This document shows, in pieces, positions 54,036 through 64,000 of a stretch of DNA of 64,000 nt. Source of the DNA: Nostoc calcicola FACHB-3891 (GTDB lineage: Bacteria; Cyanobacteriota; Cyanobacteriia; Cyanobacteriales; Nostocaceae); assembly GCF_014697355.1 (NCBI RefSeq), contig NZ_JACJRQ010000032.1, positions 1 to 64,000 of the forward strand, in the 5' to 3' direction. Made by a program: the position numbers and the translations under genes. The notes beneath the pieces are model-generated. The model saw only the letters and a list, made by a program, of their open reading frames with translations. It was not told the DNA's origin and did not search any database. Numbering within the stretch: position 1 is the stretch's first letter; each line of letters opens with the position of its first letter.

Positions 54036-55940
54036 ATGATTATGTTTGCTCTAAATCCAAGACAGATGCTCAGACGCATACTATCTGCATCGGTAGTTAG
54101 TTTGAGCGTATCACTTACCACTCTCATATCCTTAGAGGTTTTTCCCAAGGCAGCATTCGGTCAAGCGCCTCCTGCGTCTGTTGAAACCAAGCTGACAGTG
54201 CCTAATACAATGAACTATGAGCCTTTCAATTTTACCCGTTACTTGAAAGTGCCTCCCAATTTCTCCATCTCCGTTTATGCTCGCATTAAGCAAGCCCGTT
54301 TTATGGCAGTTGCTCCCAATGGGGATCTTTTAGTGTCACAGCCCAGTACGGGTAAGGTGCTACTTGTAAGGCCAAATGGCAGCAATGACCCAATTATTTA
54401 CGATTTCGTGACAGGTCTAAGCAAACCGCACGACATTGTTTTTCACACAATTAACAACATCACATATGTTTATATCTCTGAGAGTAATCAAATTAACCGC
54501 TTTACCTACAGATCTGGAGACACAATCGCCCAAAACCGCGAAATTCTCGTAGCTGGCTTACCAGACAGCAGCACTCCGGAACTGAAAGGTTCTTACGGTC
54601 ACGAACTGAAAAACATCGCACTTGATGCTAACAACAAGCTATACGTATCGATCGCTTCTACCTGCAATGCTTGCGTGGAAGATACTATCAGTAACCCCAA
54701 GCGCGGTGCAATTTACCAGTACAATGCTGATGGAACGAATCCGCGGCTTTTTGCCGAAGGTTTACGCAATGCAGAAGGACTGGCATTTGTCCCTGGCACA
54801 AATGACCTCTGGGTAGCCGTTAATAATCGAGACAAAATCGCCTATCCTTTCAATGATGCTAGTGGCAATTACGGTAAGATTATTCCGTCCTACGTGGACA
54901 ACCACCCACCGGAGGAGTTGACGCGAGTCCGGGACGGGGGGAACTACGGTTGGCCATTCTGCAACCCCAATCCTGACACGGCAAATGGCCTCAACAATAT
55001 GCCATTTGACCGCGACTATGAGTTTAATGCTGACGGACGTGTTAATTGCGATGTCATGGACAGAATCGACAAGGGTATCCAAGCCCATTCGGCTCCGTTG
55101 GGACTAACCTTCTTACAAAATACCAACTTTCCCAGCCTGTACTCAAATGGCCTAGTGACAGCGCTGCATGGTTCATGGAATCGGCAGAAAAAAACGGGCT
55201 ACAGAATAGCTTACTTTCCCTGGAACACTGCAACAAAGACAGTAGGAGAAGAGATGGATTTAGTCAGCGGTTGGCTAATTCCAGGAACCCAAGAAGTCTG
55301 GGGGCGGCCCGTGGATATGGTAGTCGATCGGCAAGGTAATTTGTTAATTTCGGATGACTACAGCGGCACTATCTACAAGCTCACCTACACCGCGTCAGCA
55401 CAGGTTCAAGTCTACAGTGACCCGAATTTTGGTGGAGTTTCCCAGTCTTTTCCCACAACTCCAGGAGTGTACAAAGCAAACGAAGGTGACTTAAATATTG
55501 TTGGAAATGACAGTATTAGCTCATTAACTGTACCAAGCGGTACAGTGGTACGTTTATGCCAACATGAAATTGGTGGTCTATGCCGTGAGTATAGTGCTGG
55601 TGAGTATAAATCCGTTGGGAGTGACTTGGATAACAAAACATCCTTCATTGAGGTCAAGCTCTCTTATGCAGCGTCACCACAGATTAAAGTTTACGCTGAC
55701 ACGAATTTTGGTGGAGTTTCCCAGTCTTTTCCTACAACTCCAGGAGTATATAAAGCAAACGAAGGTGACTTAAATATTGTTGGGAATGATAGTATTAGCT
55801 CATTAACTGTACCAACCGATACAGTGGTACGCTTATGTCAGCATGAAAGTGGTGGTCTATGCCGTGAGTTTAGTGCTGGTGATTATGAATTTGTTGGGAG
55901 TGACTTGGATAACAAAACATCGTTCATAGAGGTCAAGTAG
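54036..55940 (+). CDS. Secreted sugar dehydrogenase with two beta-gamma-crystallin-type domains
   Basis: 634 residues from ATG 54036 (AGAGGTAAG upstream). A signal peptide ends AAFGQA. The PQQ glucose/sorbosone dehydrogenase propeller follows (pieces: FMAVAPNGDLLVSQP, GLSKPHDIVFH, GHELKNIALDANNKLYV, GLAFVPGTNDLWVAVNNRD). The C-terminus has two copies of a 93-residue module (from about 463) with VYSDPNFGGVSQSFPTTPGV, the Greek-key pattern of crystallin or inhibitor-I36 folds, near identical to each other. The catalytic base histidine and calcium ligands fit a periplasmic enzyme, but the exact substrate is open. The fused modules may bind calcium or sugar. Confidence 0.85.
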   Translation: MIMFALNPRQMLRRILSASVVSLSVSLTTLISLEVFPKAAFGQAPPASVETKLTVPNTMNYEPFNFTRYLKVPPNFSISVYARIKQARFMAVAPNGDLLVSQPSTGKVLLVRPNGSNDPIIYDFVTGLSKPHDIVFHTINNITYVYISESNQINRFTYRSGDTIAQNREILVAGLPDSSTPELKGSYGHELKNIALDANNKLYVSIASTCNACVEDTISNPKRGAIYQYNADGTNPRLFAEGLRNAEGLAFVPGTNDLWVAVNNRDKIAYPFNDASGNYGKIIPSYVDNHPPEELTRVRDGGNYGWPFCNPNPDTANGLNNMPFDRDYEFNADGRVNCDVMDRIDKGIQAHSAPLGLTFLQNTNFPSLYSNGLVTALHGSWNRQKKTGYRIAYFPWNTATKTVGEEMDLVSGWLIPGTQEVWGRPVDMVVDRQGNLLISDDYSGTIYKLTYTASAQVQVYSDPNFGGVSQSFPTTPGVYKANEGDLNIVGNDSISSLTVPSGTVVRLCQHEIGGLCREYSAGEYKSVGSDLDNKTSFIEVKLSYAASPQIKVYADTNFGGVSQSFPTTPGVYKANEGDLNIVGNDSISSLTVPTDTVVRLCQHESGGLCREFSAGDYEFVGSDLDNKTSFIEVK

Positions 55941-56244
55941 CACCAAATTTGCAAAGAAAATTTGGCATATTCTTCCCTTGGCAATGACCTTTTATAAGCG
56001 CTCGGCCGCTGCCTGTGCTGCTTTCGGCTGACAAAAAGACGCGTTGCAATACTGCTCGCTTTGTGCATTTTTAACTCGGAATTGGGTTTGGGGAAAAGGT
56101 TAAAGGGTAAAGGTTAAAGGTTTTTTCTTTCCCCTTTCCCCCGCCCCTTATCCCCAGAGGGGACCCCACCTTCCCCTTTTCCCCAAAACCCGACAAGTAT
56201 TGAGACGCGTTGTATATCCATTACTTCTAGAGATGGGGATACAA

Positions 56245-56456
56245 CTCATATCTTGCACCAGCCTCATCATTGAAAACAAAAATTACTCAGTAGTTAAGCT
56301 TTTGCCAGTCCGAATAGCTCAAGCCAGGGACTCAAAGTCCCTGTCTAATAGCTTAAGTCCTCTATAAGAGGACTGAAAATTAAATTGATTTACTGTAATA
56401 GAAATGACGTTATTTTTGTATATTCATGGTTTATGCGTAAAGGTGCAAGATCTGAG
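56245..56456. mobile_element. 212-bp MITE, family B copy 2, with 4-bp target duplication
   Basis: Same length and ends as the copy at 37961; only a handful of internal differences. ACAA flanks both sides (56241-56244 and 56457-56460). Confidence 0.92.
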
Positions 56457-56940
56457 ACAAGGCGTTTTTTTTAGACCGTAACGAGATGGCATTCAAGAAG
56501 GCATTGCCGCTGATTTAGAACCGGTTGGAACTGCTAAATAATAATCGTTCTGGGGTTTCTTCCACCGGAGTTAACGCTGTACATAGGCTATGCAATTACT
56601 TGAGGAGCGATATTAAGGTTCGTAATGAACAATAAATAAAATTCATTGCGATCGCTAAGTCATGTTAGATTTAAGTTTATTGTTTCCTCGAAACACAAAA
56701 TCCGAGAGTTTCCCACCCATCTCCTCACTGTGGGCATGAAAAAAAAAGGAGTCAAAAGTTAAATTTTTTGAAAAATATGTGCATCAACACCTCTATTCAC
56801 CTGAAGCTGTATGGATTACCAGATAAGACTTCTAAGCACAATTGAATATCATTGTCAAAGCAAAAATTAAAAAAATATGAATTGCATTTTTGCCCTGAAA
56901 AAAATGATATGTTAGATACAGAATTGAATTTCGCACGTTT

Positions 56941-56974
56941 CTGGAGTAGAACGATATAAACTACTCCAGTTTTT
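56941..56974 (+). terminator. Strong orphan intrinsic terminator
   Basis: CTGGAGTAG (56941-56949) pairs with CTACTCCAG (56961-56969), followed by TTTTT. No coding gene ends nearby, which suggests a short transcript. Confidence 0.8.
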
Positions 56975-57024
56975 CACCCTCAAACCCCTTTCATTCATTG
57001 CTTTTGACAGGATTTGAGGGCAAT

Positions 57025-57232
57025 CTGAGTACACATTCAAATAACCCAAACCCAGTTAAAAGTAGATTAAAATCCTTGCTGGGATTGGGTTTTGACTGAG
57101 TACAAAGAAATCCTGAACCCCCATCTCTAAACACTAGAACCCCAACCAAAAAATACTAGAACCCCTACCCGAAAAAAAAATTTCTAATTCTTGTAATGCC
57201 TGGAGAATTAGGGTTTTTCTTATTTGAGTACA
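57025..57232 (+). promoter_or_regulatory. Putative nifB control region with repeated TGAGTACA
   Basis: CTGAGTACA at 57025-57033 and 57096-57104, and TGAGTACA at 57225-57232; an inverted repeat AACCCAAACCCAG (57043-57055) with CTGGGATTGGGTT (57079-57091), 12 of 13 matching, lies between the first two. The position, several hundred bases upstream of nifB, fits the long nif leader of heterocystous species. CnfR binding is inference. Confidence 0.5.
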
Positions 57233-57610
57233 AGCTTAATAAATCCAATAAATTCTATCCTAGATAGACGCATCGCCTCGGTCAAAGACGGCTGATATAA
57301 ATCTTATATCGCCAATCACTTAACGCTTCTACACAAAACGAAGCCAAGAGTGAGTGGAGGGATGACATAGCACCATGCCTGAAGTGAAAAGAAGTCGCGG
57401 CTTTCTGCACAAATTCTACCCAAGAACCGAACGTTGACACACACCAGCCCAAAATCAGATATCTATCGCCTGCCTGACTTGACAACAAGTTGCCCGAACC
57501 CAAGCGTTTGCAGGCAGTGTGCAAGCCGCGACTTCAATTCATGGGCATAGAAAATAGCCACAGCATCTCCCACAGTGGCAGCCAAGTCCACCGACCTTTT
57601 GCGAAATTCA

Positions 57611-59050
57611 ATGACATCACCGTCTACACGACTCCTCACCTCCAACGCTACGGAATCGCCAACCCAAGCAAAATCCGGTGGTTGCGGCTGCGACAGCAGT
57701 ACCACCGTGGAAATGGACGAAAAGCTCCAAGAACGCATCGCCAAACATCCCTGCTACAGCGAAGACGCCCATCACCACTATGCGCGGATGCACGTTGCAG
57801 TTGCTCCTGCCTGTAACATTCAATGCAACTATTGCAACCGCAAATATGATTGCGCTAACGAAAGCCGTCCTGGAGTAGTTAGCGAGTTGCTCACACCAGA
57901 AGAAGCAGCACATAAAGCTTTGGTGATTGGAGGCAAGATTCCTCAAATGACAGTTGTGGGAATAGCCGGTCCTGGCGACCCACTAGCGAACCCAGACAAG
58001 ACATTCCGCACATTTGAGTTGATTGCCGAGCAAGCACCAGACATCAAGCTGTGCTTATCTACCAATGGTTTAATGCTGCCTGACTACATCGATCGCATTA
58101 AACAATTAAATATAGATCACGTTACGATCACCATTAACATGGTAGATCCAGAGATCGGTGCTAAGATTTATCCTTGGGTTCACTACAAACGCAGGCGTTA
58201 TAGAGGCATTGAAGGCGCAAGAATTCTCCACGAAAGACAGATGGAAGGATTGCAAGCCCTCAAAGAAGCTGATATCCTCTGCAAAGTCAACTCCGTGATG
58301 ATTCCCGGAATCAACGACCATCACCTAGTTGAAGTGAATCGAGTCATTCGTGAAAAAGGTGCATTCCTGCACAACATCATGCCATTGATTTCTGCACCAG
58401 AACATGGCACACACTTTGGTTTAACCGGTCAACGCGGTCCCACACCCAAAGAACTCAAAGAAGTCCAAGACAACTGCTCTGGTAACATGAAAATGATGCG
58501 TCACTGTCGCCAGTGCCGTGCCGATGCAGTCGGATTATTGGGAGAAGACCGCAGCCAGGAATTTTCCAAAGATAAATTCTTGGAAATGACTCCAGAATAT
58601 GACGTAGAACAACGCGCTACCGTTCACGAAGGCATTGAGAAGTTTAAAGAAGAAATTAAAGCAGCCAAAGACAAAGCGCTAGCCGGCAAGAAATTTGCCA
58701 ACAGTCCTAAAGTCTTAGTTGCAGTAGCAACCAAAGGCGGCGGATTGGTTAACCAGCACTTCGGTCATGCTAAAGAATTCCAAATTTACGAAGTGGATGG
58801 TAATGAAGTTCGCTTTATCAGTCACCGCAAAATAGACCAATATTGCCAAGGTGGATACGGCGAAGAAGCTTCTTTCGAGTATATTATGAAAGCGATCGCA
58901 GATTGCAAGGCAGTTTTAGTTTCCAAAATTGGTAACTGTCCCAAAGAAAAATTGCAAGAAGCTGGTATACAGACTGTTGAAGCTTACGACGTAATTGAGA
59001 AGGTTGCTTTGGAGTTTTACGAACAACACGTTAAGGAATTAGGGAATTAG
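57611..59050 (+). CDS. nifB: Nitrogenase cofactor biosynthesis protein NifB
   Basis: 479 residues from ATG 57611 ([17 protein letters not shown]); a GTG at 57575 gives a longer version. It is a radical-SAM enzyme that builds the NifB-co precursor (8Fe-9S-C) of the FeMo cofactor. CNIQCNYC near residue 85 is the radical-SAM cluster motif; [13 protein letters not shown] supplies cysteines for other clusters. The C-terminal NifX/NafY-like domain begins about residue 365 ([20 protein letters not shown]). First gene of the nif run, followed by fdxN. Confidence 0.97.
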   Translation: MTSPSTRLLTSNATESPTQAKSGGCGCDSSTTVEMDEKLQERIAKHPCYSEDAHHHYARMHVAVAPACNIQCNYCNRKYDCANESRPGVVSELLTPEEAAHKALVIGGKIPQMTVVGIAGPGDPLANPDKTFRTFELIAEQAPDIKLCLSTNGLMLPDYIDRIKQLNIDHVTITINMVDPEIGAKIYPWVHYKRRRYRGIEGARILHERQMEGLQALKEADILCKVNSVMIPGINDHHLVEVNRVIREKGAFLHNIMPLISAPEHGTHFGLTGQRGPTPKELKEVQDNCSGNMKMMRHCRQCRADAVGLLGEDRSQEFSKDKFLEMTPEYDVEQRATVHEGIEKFKEEIKAAKDKALAGKKFANSPKVLVAVATKGGGLVNQHFGHAKEFQIYEVDGNEVRFISHRKIDQYCQGGYGEEASFEYIMKAIADCKAVLVSKIGNCPKEKLQEAGIQTVEAYDVIEKVALEFYEQHVKELGN

Positions 59051-59205
59051 GGAATAGGGAATAGGGCATGGGGCATGGGGCATGGGGCGTAGAACAAAAA
59101 TTATCCCCTATGCCGCCAGTCGCCTCCCGCCTACGGCACTGCCTCCCCAATGCCCAATGCCCAATGCCCAATGCCCAATGTCCAATGCCCAAAAGGAGAA
59201 TAATC
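59051..59205. repeat. Heptamer STRRs between nifB and fdxN
   Basis: GGGCATG heptamers (59064-59086) and CAATGCC heptamers (59149-59185) face each other and can pair. Such arrays separate most nif genes here. Confidence 0.85.
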
Positions 59206-59559
59206 ATGGCTTACAAAATTACTAGCCAATGTATTTCCTGCGATTTGTGTCTGTCTGTATGTCCTACTGGTGCAATTAAAATAGTTGATGGTAATCGCTG
59301 GATCGATCCTGAACTCTGCACAAACTGTGTTGGTAGCATTCATACAGTACCTCAGTGTAAAGCTGGTTGTCCCACTTGCGACGGTTGCGTTAAACAGACT
59401 ACTGATTATTGGGAAGACTGGTTTGCCAATTACAACCGCGTAGTTGCAAAATTAACTAATAAACAAGATTACTGGGAGCGTTGGTTTCAGAGTTATTCCC
59501 AGAAATACTCAGAGCAATTACAAAAACATCAACCCCAAAAAATGGGAGTAGAATCCTAA
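59206..59559 (+). CDS. fdxN: Ferredoxin FdxN (2[4Fe-4S] type)
   Basis: 117 residues from ATG 59206 with AAGGAG ahead; the longer frame upstream translates heptamer repeats. ISSQC-like first motif CISCDLCLSVCP and second set CTNC...CKAGCPTCDGC hold two clusters. It is probably an electron donor in nif metabolism. The gene is uninterrupted, so no fdxN excision element is present. Between nifB and nifS, same strand. Confidence 0.95.
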   Translation: MAYKITSQCISCDLCLSVCPTGAIKIVDGNRWIDPELCTNCVGSIHTVPQCKAGCPTCDGCVKQTTDYWEDWFANYNRVVAKLTNKQDYWERWFQSYSQKYSEQLQKHQPQKMGVES

Positions 59560-59724
59560 TAAAATAATTCATAATTCGTAATGGAAATTAAACTCAAAAA
59601 TTACGAATTATTGAAGCTTAAAAGTTAAAGGGCAACGGAGCAGAGGGGCACAGAAAACTGACGCAATTAATCGCGTCTCTACTCCTAACTCCTAACTAAT
59701 TCTTGTGAAATCAAATTAGAAACA

Positions 59725-60939
59725 ATGGAAAAGAACTGCATCTATCTCGATAATAATGCCACGACCAAAATCGACCCGGAAGTTGTACAGGCAATGCTGC
59801 CTTACCTAACGGACTTTTACGGCAATCCCTCTAGTATGCATACCTTTGGCGGACAACTTGGTAAAGGTGTGAAAATAGCCAGACAACAACTTGCAGCCCT
59901 ATTGGGAGCCGATGAATCAGAAATTGTCTACACCAGTTGCGGAACTGAGGGAGATAACGCCGCGATTCGGGCTGCACTCTTGGCGCAACCAGAAAAACGA
60001 CACATTATCACCACCCAAGTAGAACATCCAGCAGTCCTGAATGTCTGCAAACAATTAGAAACCCAAGGTTACAGTGTTACCTACCTTTCAGTAAATCATC
60101 AAGGGCAATTGGATCTCAATGAATTAGAAGCCTCCTTGACAGGTAACACCGCGTTGGTAACAATTATGTACGCCAACAACGAAACCGGTACGGTTTTCCC
60201 CATTGAGCAGATTGGGTTAAGAGTAAAAGAGCAGGGCGCTCTCTTCCACGTCGATGCGGTGCAAGCGGTGGGTAAAATCCCCTTAAATATGAAGACTAGC
60301 ACCGTGGATATGTTAACCCTGTCTGGTCACAAACTACACGCACCCAAAGGAATTGGTGCTTTGTATGTGCGACGCGGGGTGAGATTCCGTCCTTTGCTGC
60401 TTGGTGGACACCAAGAACGCGGACGTAGGGCGGGAACAGAGAATGTTCCGGCAATTATTGCCTTGGGCAAAGCTGCCGAACTGGAAATGTTACACTTGGA
60501 AGAGGCGACAAAAAGAGAAAGAAGACTGCGCGATCGCCTAGAAAAAACCATTATCGCCACCATTCCCGATTGTGTAGTTAACGGTGACCCTACGCAGAGA
60601 TTGCCCAACACCACCAATATCGGCTTCAAGTACATCGAAGGTGAAGCAATCCTACTGTTGTTAAACAAATACGGTATTTGTGCCTCATCTGGTTCTGCCT
60701 GTACCTCAGGTTCACTAGAACCTTCTCACGTTTTGCGGGCAATGGGCTTACCCTACACCACCTTACATGGTTCCATTCGCTTCAGCCTTTCTCGCTACAC
60801 CACAGAAGCTGAAATCGATCGAGTTATAGAGGTCATGCCGGGTATTGTAGAACGTTTACGTGCCCTCTCACCCTTCAAAAATGACGACGCAGGTTGGTTG
60901 CAAGGACAAGAGCAAGCACTTATGGGAGTTAGGAGTTAG
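59725..60939 (+). CDS. nifS: Cysteine desulfurase NifS
   Basis: 404 residues. A PLP enzyme that frees sulfur from cysteine for Fe-S assembly on NifU. PLP-lysine motif SGHKLHAPKGIGALYVR; active-site cysteine loop SSGSACTSGSLEPSHVL; AGTEN region GRRAGTENVPA. Start MEKNCIYLDNNATTKIDPE is typical. The end merges with GGAGTTA repeats, so the last few residues (ALMGVRS) may vary between strains. Confidence 0.97.
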   Translation: MEKNCIYLDNNATTKIDPEVVQAMLPYLTDFYGNPSSMHTFGGQLGKGVKIARQQLAALLGADESEIVYTSCGTEGDNAAIRAALLAQPEKRHIITTQVEHPAVLNVCKQLETQGYSVTYLSVNHQGQLDLNELEASLTGNTALVTIMYANNETGTVFPIEQIGLRVKEQGALFHVDAVQAVGKIPLNMKTSTVDMLTLSGHKLHAPKGIGALYVRRGVRFRPLLLGGHQERGRRAGTENVPAIIALGKAAELEMLHLEEATKRERRLRDRLEKTIIATIPDCVVNGDPTQRLPNTTNIGFKYIEGEAILLLLNKYGICASSGSACTSGSLEPSHVLRAMGLPYTTLHGSIRFSLSRYTTEAEIDRVIEVMPGIVERLRALSPFKNDDAGWLQGQEQALMGVRS

Positions 60940-61053
60940 GAGTTAGCAGTTAGGAGTTAAGAATATTAATGATTTCAAATTCATAACTCATCACTCCTAA
61001 CTCATCACTCCTCACTCTTACTCACAACTCATCATTTCTAACTAATAAAAGTT
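60940..61053. repeat. STRRs between nifS and nifU
   Basis: GGAGTTA units from about 60924 face TCACTCC/TAACTCA units at 60985-61020. Confidence 0.8.
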
Positions 61054-61953
61054 ATGTGGGACTACACAGATAAAGTATTAGAACTGTTTTACAATCCCCA
61101 AAATCAGGGAGAAATAGCAGAAGTCAGCGAACCTGGAGTTAAGGTTGCAACGGGCGAAGTCGGTAGCATTGCTTGCGGTGATGCTCTGAGATTGCACCTC
61201 AAAGTTGAGGTAGAATCTGATAAGATTCTGGATGCTCGCTTTCAAACCTTTGGCTGCACAAGTGCGATCGCTTCTTCTAGTGCATTAACCGAAATGGTCA
61301 AAGGTTTAACTTTAGATGAAGCCCTGAAAGTCTCCAACAAAGACATTGCAGACTACTTGGGTGGATTGCCAGAAGCCAAGATGCACTGCTCTGTTATGGG
61401 ACAAGAAGCTTTAGAAGCGGCAATCTATAATTATCGTGGCATTCCTTTAGATAGCCACGATGACGATGATGAAGGCGCATTAGTTTGTAGCTGTTTTGGG
61501 ATTAGCGAATCCAAGATTCGTCGCGTGATTTTAGAAAATAATCTCACTGATGCCGAACAAGTAACAAATTATGTAAAAGCTGGTGGCGGATGCGGTTCCT
61601 GTCTGGCGAATATTGATGATATTATTAAATCAGTAAGACAAGAAGCAATCGCACCGGATATCAACAATTACGGCGTCAAAGTTGCTACAGAAATTGTTAC
61701 TTCTAAGGAGCGATCGCTAACCAACGTCCAAAAGATTGCCCTCATTCAAAAAGTTCTCGATGAAGAAGTTAGACCCGTTCTCATTGCAGATGGGGGAGAT
61801 GTAGAACTGTATGATGTAGAAGGCGATCGCGTGAAAGTAATTTTGCAAGGTGCTTGTGGTTCTTGCTCCAGTAGCACAGCAACCTTGAAAATTGCGATCG
61901 AAGCCAGATTACAAGATCGTGTCAGCAAAAACCTTGTAGTCGAAGCAGTTTAG
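61054..61953 (+). CDS. nifU: Fe-S scaffold protein NifU
   Basis: 299 residues with three parts: an N-terminal IscU-type scaffold (SIACGDALRLHLKVE, FGCTSAIASSS, KMHCSVMG), a central [2Fe-2S] domain (LVCSCFGISESKIRR and GGGCGSC) and a C-terminal Nfu domain (GACGSCSSSTATLK). It assembles clusters for nitrogenase from sulfur given by NifS. The modular full-length form matches diazotroph NifU. Confidence 0.97.
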   Translation: MWDYTDKVLELFYNPQNQGEIAEVSEPGVKVATGEVGSIACGDALRLHLKVEVESDKILDARFQTFGCTSAIASSSALTEMVKGLTLDEALKVSNKDIADYLGGLPEAKMHCSVMGQEALEAAIYNYRGIPLDSHDDDDEGALVCSCFGISESKIRRVILENNLTDAEQVTNYVKAGGGCGSCLANIDDIIKSVRQEAIAPDINNYGVKVATEIVTSKERSLTNVQKIALIQKVLDEEVRPVLIADGGDVELYDVEGDRVKVILQGACGSCSSSTATLKIAIEARLQDRVSKNLVVEAV

Positions 61954-62251
61954 GAATTGCTGTAGAACTTACGTACTCTACAAATACGCCCTAATAAGCA
62001 TCAGCTAAGAACGGAAAGTAGGATTTGAATCGAATAATTGTCTCCACTCAATGTTTCATACCAATTCGTCAACAGAAAGTTCCAGATTGAAATCAGCAAA
62101 TCTAAATCAAATCTGACTTTCTTAATTACGAATTACGAATTACGAATTACGAATTGGTATCAGTCCTACTAACAACAGACAGCATATAGGCGAAAGTATT
62201 AAGCGCCTAATTGCAAATTCCGTCATTCAACTCGCTTCAAAGGAGACAAAT
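61954..62251. other. Intergenic stretch with AATTACG heptamers
   Basis: Five tandem AATTACG-type heptamers (about 62124-62156) end at AATTGGTATCAG; an earlier CATACCAATTCG (62049) can pair with GAATTGGTAT. A near-NtcA-like GTATCAGTCCTAC has the wrong spacing. AAAGGAGAC precedes glbN. No gene seen. Confidence 0.7.
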
Positions 62252-62608
62252 ATGAGTACACTGTACGACAAAATTGGCGGAAAAGCTACTATTGAGAAAG
62301 TAGTAGATGAGCTTCACAAACGCATTGTTGCAGATAACACCCTGAAGCCTTTTTTCGCTAGTACAGATATGGTGAAGCAACGTAATCATCAGATTGCTTT
62401 CTTCTCTCAGATATTTGAAGGGCCAAAAGAATACAGCGGCCGCGCAATGGACAAAACCCACACAGGTATGGCACTACAGCAATCACACTTCGATGCGATC
62501 GCCCAACACCTGAGTGAATCAATGTCTGTAGCTGGGGTATCGGCAGATGATACAAAGGCTGCACTAGATCGCGTCTCAAATTTAAAGGGCGCCATTTTGA
62601 ACAAGTAA
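62252..62608 (+). CDS. glbN: Truncated haemoglobin (cyanoglobin) GlbN
   Basis: 118 residues. The 2-on-2 globin features: LYDKIGGKATIEKVVDELHK, the FFASTDM segment, QRNHQIAFFSQIF with the distal-side residues and HTGMALQQSHFDAIAQHL with the proximal histidine. In Nostoc commune this gene sits between nifU and nifH and is thought to help the terminal oxidase under low oxygen. The same position here supports both the identification and the genus. Own Shine-Dalgarno AAAGGAGAC. Confidence 0.95.
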   Translation: MSTLYDKIGGKATIEKVVDELHKRIVADNTLKPFFASTDMVKQRNHQIAFFSQIFEGPKEYSGRAMDKTHTGMALQQSHFDAIAQHLSESMSVAGVSADDTKAALDRVSNLKGAILNK

Positions 62609-63844
<1,236 letters not shown>

Positions 63845-64000
63845 GCACTGATGTAGGAAAAGGAAAAGGAAACAATTGCATAATTTACCTTTTACCTTGT
63901 TTCTACCGATCACCTGTATCCCCCAAGGGGACTGCGAGTCCCCAACCCCACAGGGGACAACATTCCCCTTCCCTATCCCCGTTCCTTAGGAGCAATAGAG

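Larger units (their letters stand above)
55941..57610. other. Long gene-poor region upstream of nifB
   Basis: About 1.7 kb without a supported gene. It contains CCCCTTTCCCC repeats (56080-56190), MITE family B copy 2, an orphan terminator (56941-56974) and the putative nifB leader. Short frames here lack support. Confidence 0.75.

Noticed and set aside
57282-57744. Short frames in the nifB leader
   Set aside because: No ribosome sites and no recognisable domains; they overlap the start of nifB or its likely leader.
59068-59205. 46-residue extension of FdxN
   Set aside because: It reads through heptamer repeats; ATG 59206 has a good ribosome site and the expected ferredoxin start.
62010-62040. 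tRNA-like T-arm GGATTTGAATC
   Set aside because: No matching T stem, anticodon arm or acceptor could be drawn.
62157-62172. NtcA site upstream of glbN
   Set aside because: GTA and TAC are seven bases apart instead of eight.

Overview
The window comes from a filamentous, heterocyst-forming cyanobacterium, most likely a Nostoc. The evidence is the very frequent HIP1 octamer GCGATCGC, 7-bp short tandem repeats (STRRs) between genes, and a nif cluster ordered nifB-fdxN-nifS-nifU-glbN-nifH. A cyanoglobin gene between nifU and nifH was described in Nostoc commune. fdxN is contiguous, so the fdxN excision element known from Anabaena PCC 7120 is absent here.

Layout. 0.2-8.1 kb: housekeeping and envelope genes (gatA, a RodZ-like HTH protein, an alpha/beta hydrolase, a hybrid histidine kinase, the TIGR02587/TIGR02588 membrane pair, CsbD, a GlsB/YeaQ protein). 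8.3-9.9 kb: a graveyard with a TPR-protein pseudogene split by a small insertion element, a truncated DUF928 gene, a transposase stub and a possible IS200/IS605 end. 9.9-16.9 kb: a secreted RTX metzincin protease and a CHASE2 kinase / response regulator / kinase-like module. 17.6-24.3 kb: KptA, an aromatic amino acid permease, a PLP dehydratase, a GNAT protein and two AAA ATPases. 24.6-35.2 kb: antitoxin-like genes, a dynamin-like GTPase, a Ser/Thr kinase with an SH3 domain, and a divergent pair made of a Trypco1-type gene and a caspase-nSTAND-WD40 protein. 35.2-38.2 kb: repeat-rich DNA around a REP-associated (RAYT) transposase, with a HicAB-like pair. 38.4-44.9 kb: the trehalose cluster treZ-treY-trehalase. 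45.1-52.7 kb: a NACHT-HEAT NLR-like gene followed at 15 bp by two toxin-antitoxin modules, all on the minus strand, with a divergent Ser/Thr kinase-TPR gene. 53-56 kb: a Uma2 nuclease-like gene and a secreted sugar dehydrogenase with two crystallin-type domains. 57.6-63.8 kb: the nif cluster.

How the genes may work together. Two loci resemble prokaryotic NLR or apoptosis-type immunity: caspase/Trypco1 and NACHT/toxin-antitoxin, each next to a membrane Ser/Thr kinase. They lie within about 22 kb of each other with the trehalose desiccation genes between them. The nif genes all read in one direction and probably respond to nitrogen status through a long leader upstream of nifB.

The strongest new sequence-level observations concern small mobile DNA. 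One MITE family (ends CAATACGG/CCGTATTG) has three copies, each flanked by a 10-bp target duplication. A second family of 212 bp has two copies with 4-bp duplications, one of them nested inside a REP palindrome. A third element interrupts a TPR gene, and removing it with one duplication copy restores the frame. The REP/RAYT system has a 4 x 125-bp array just upstream of the transposase gene and a REP copy inside its coding sequence.
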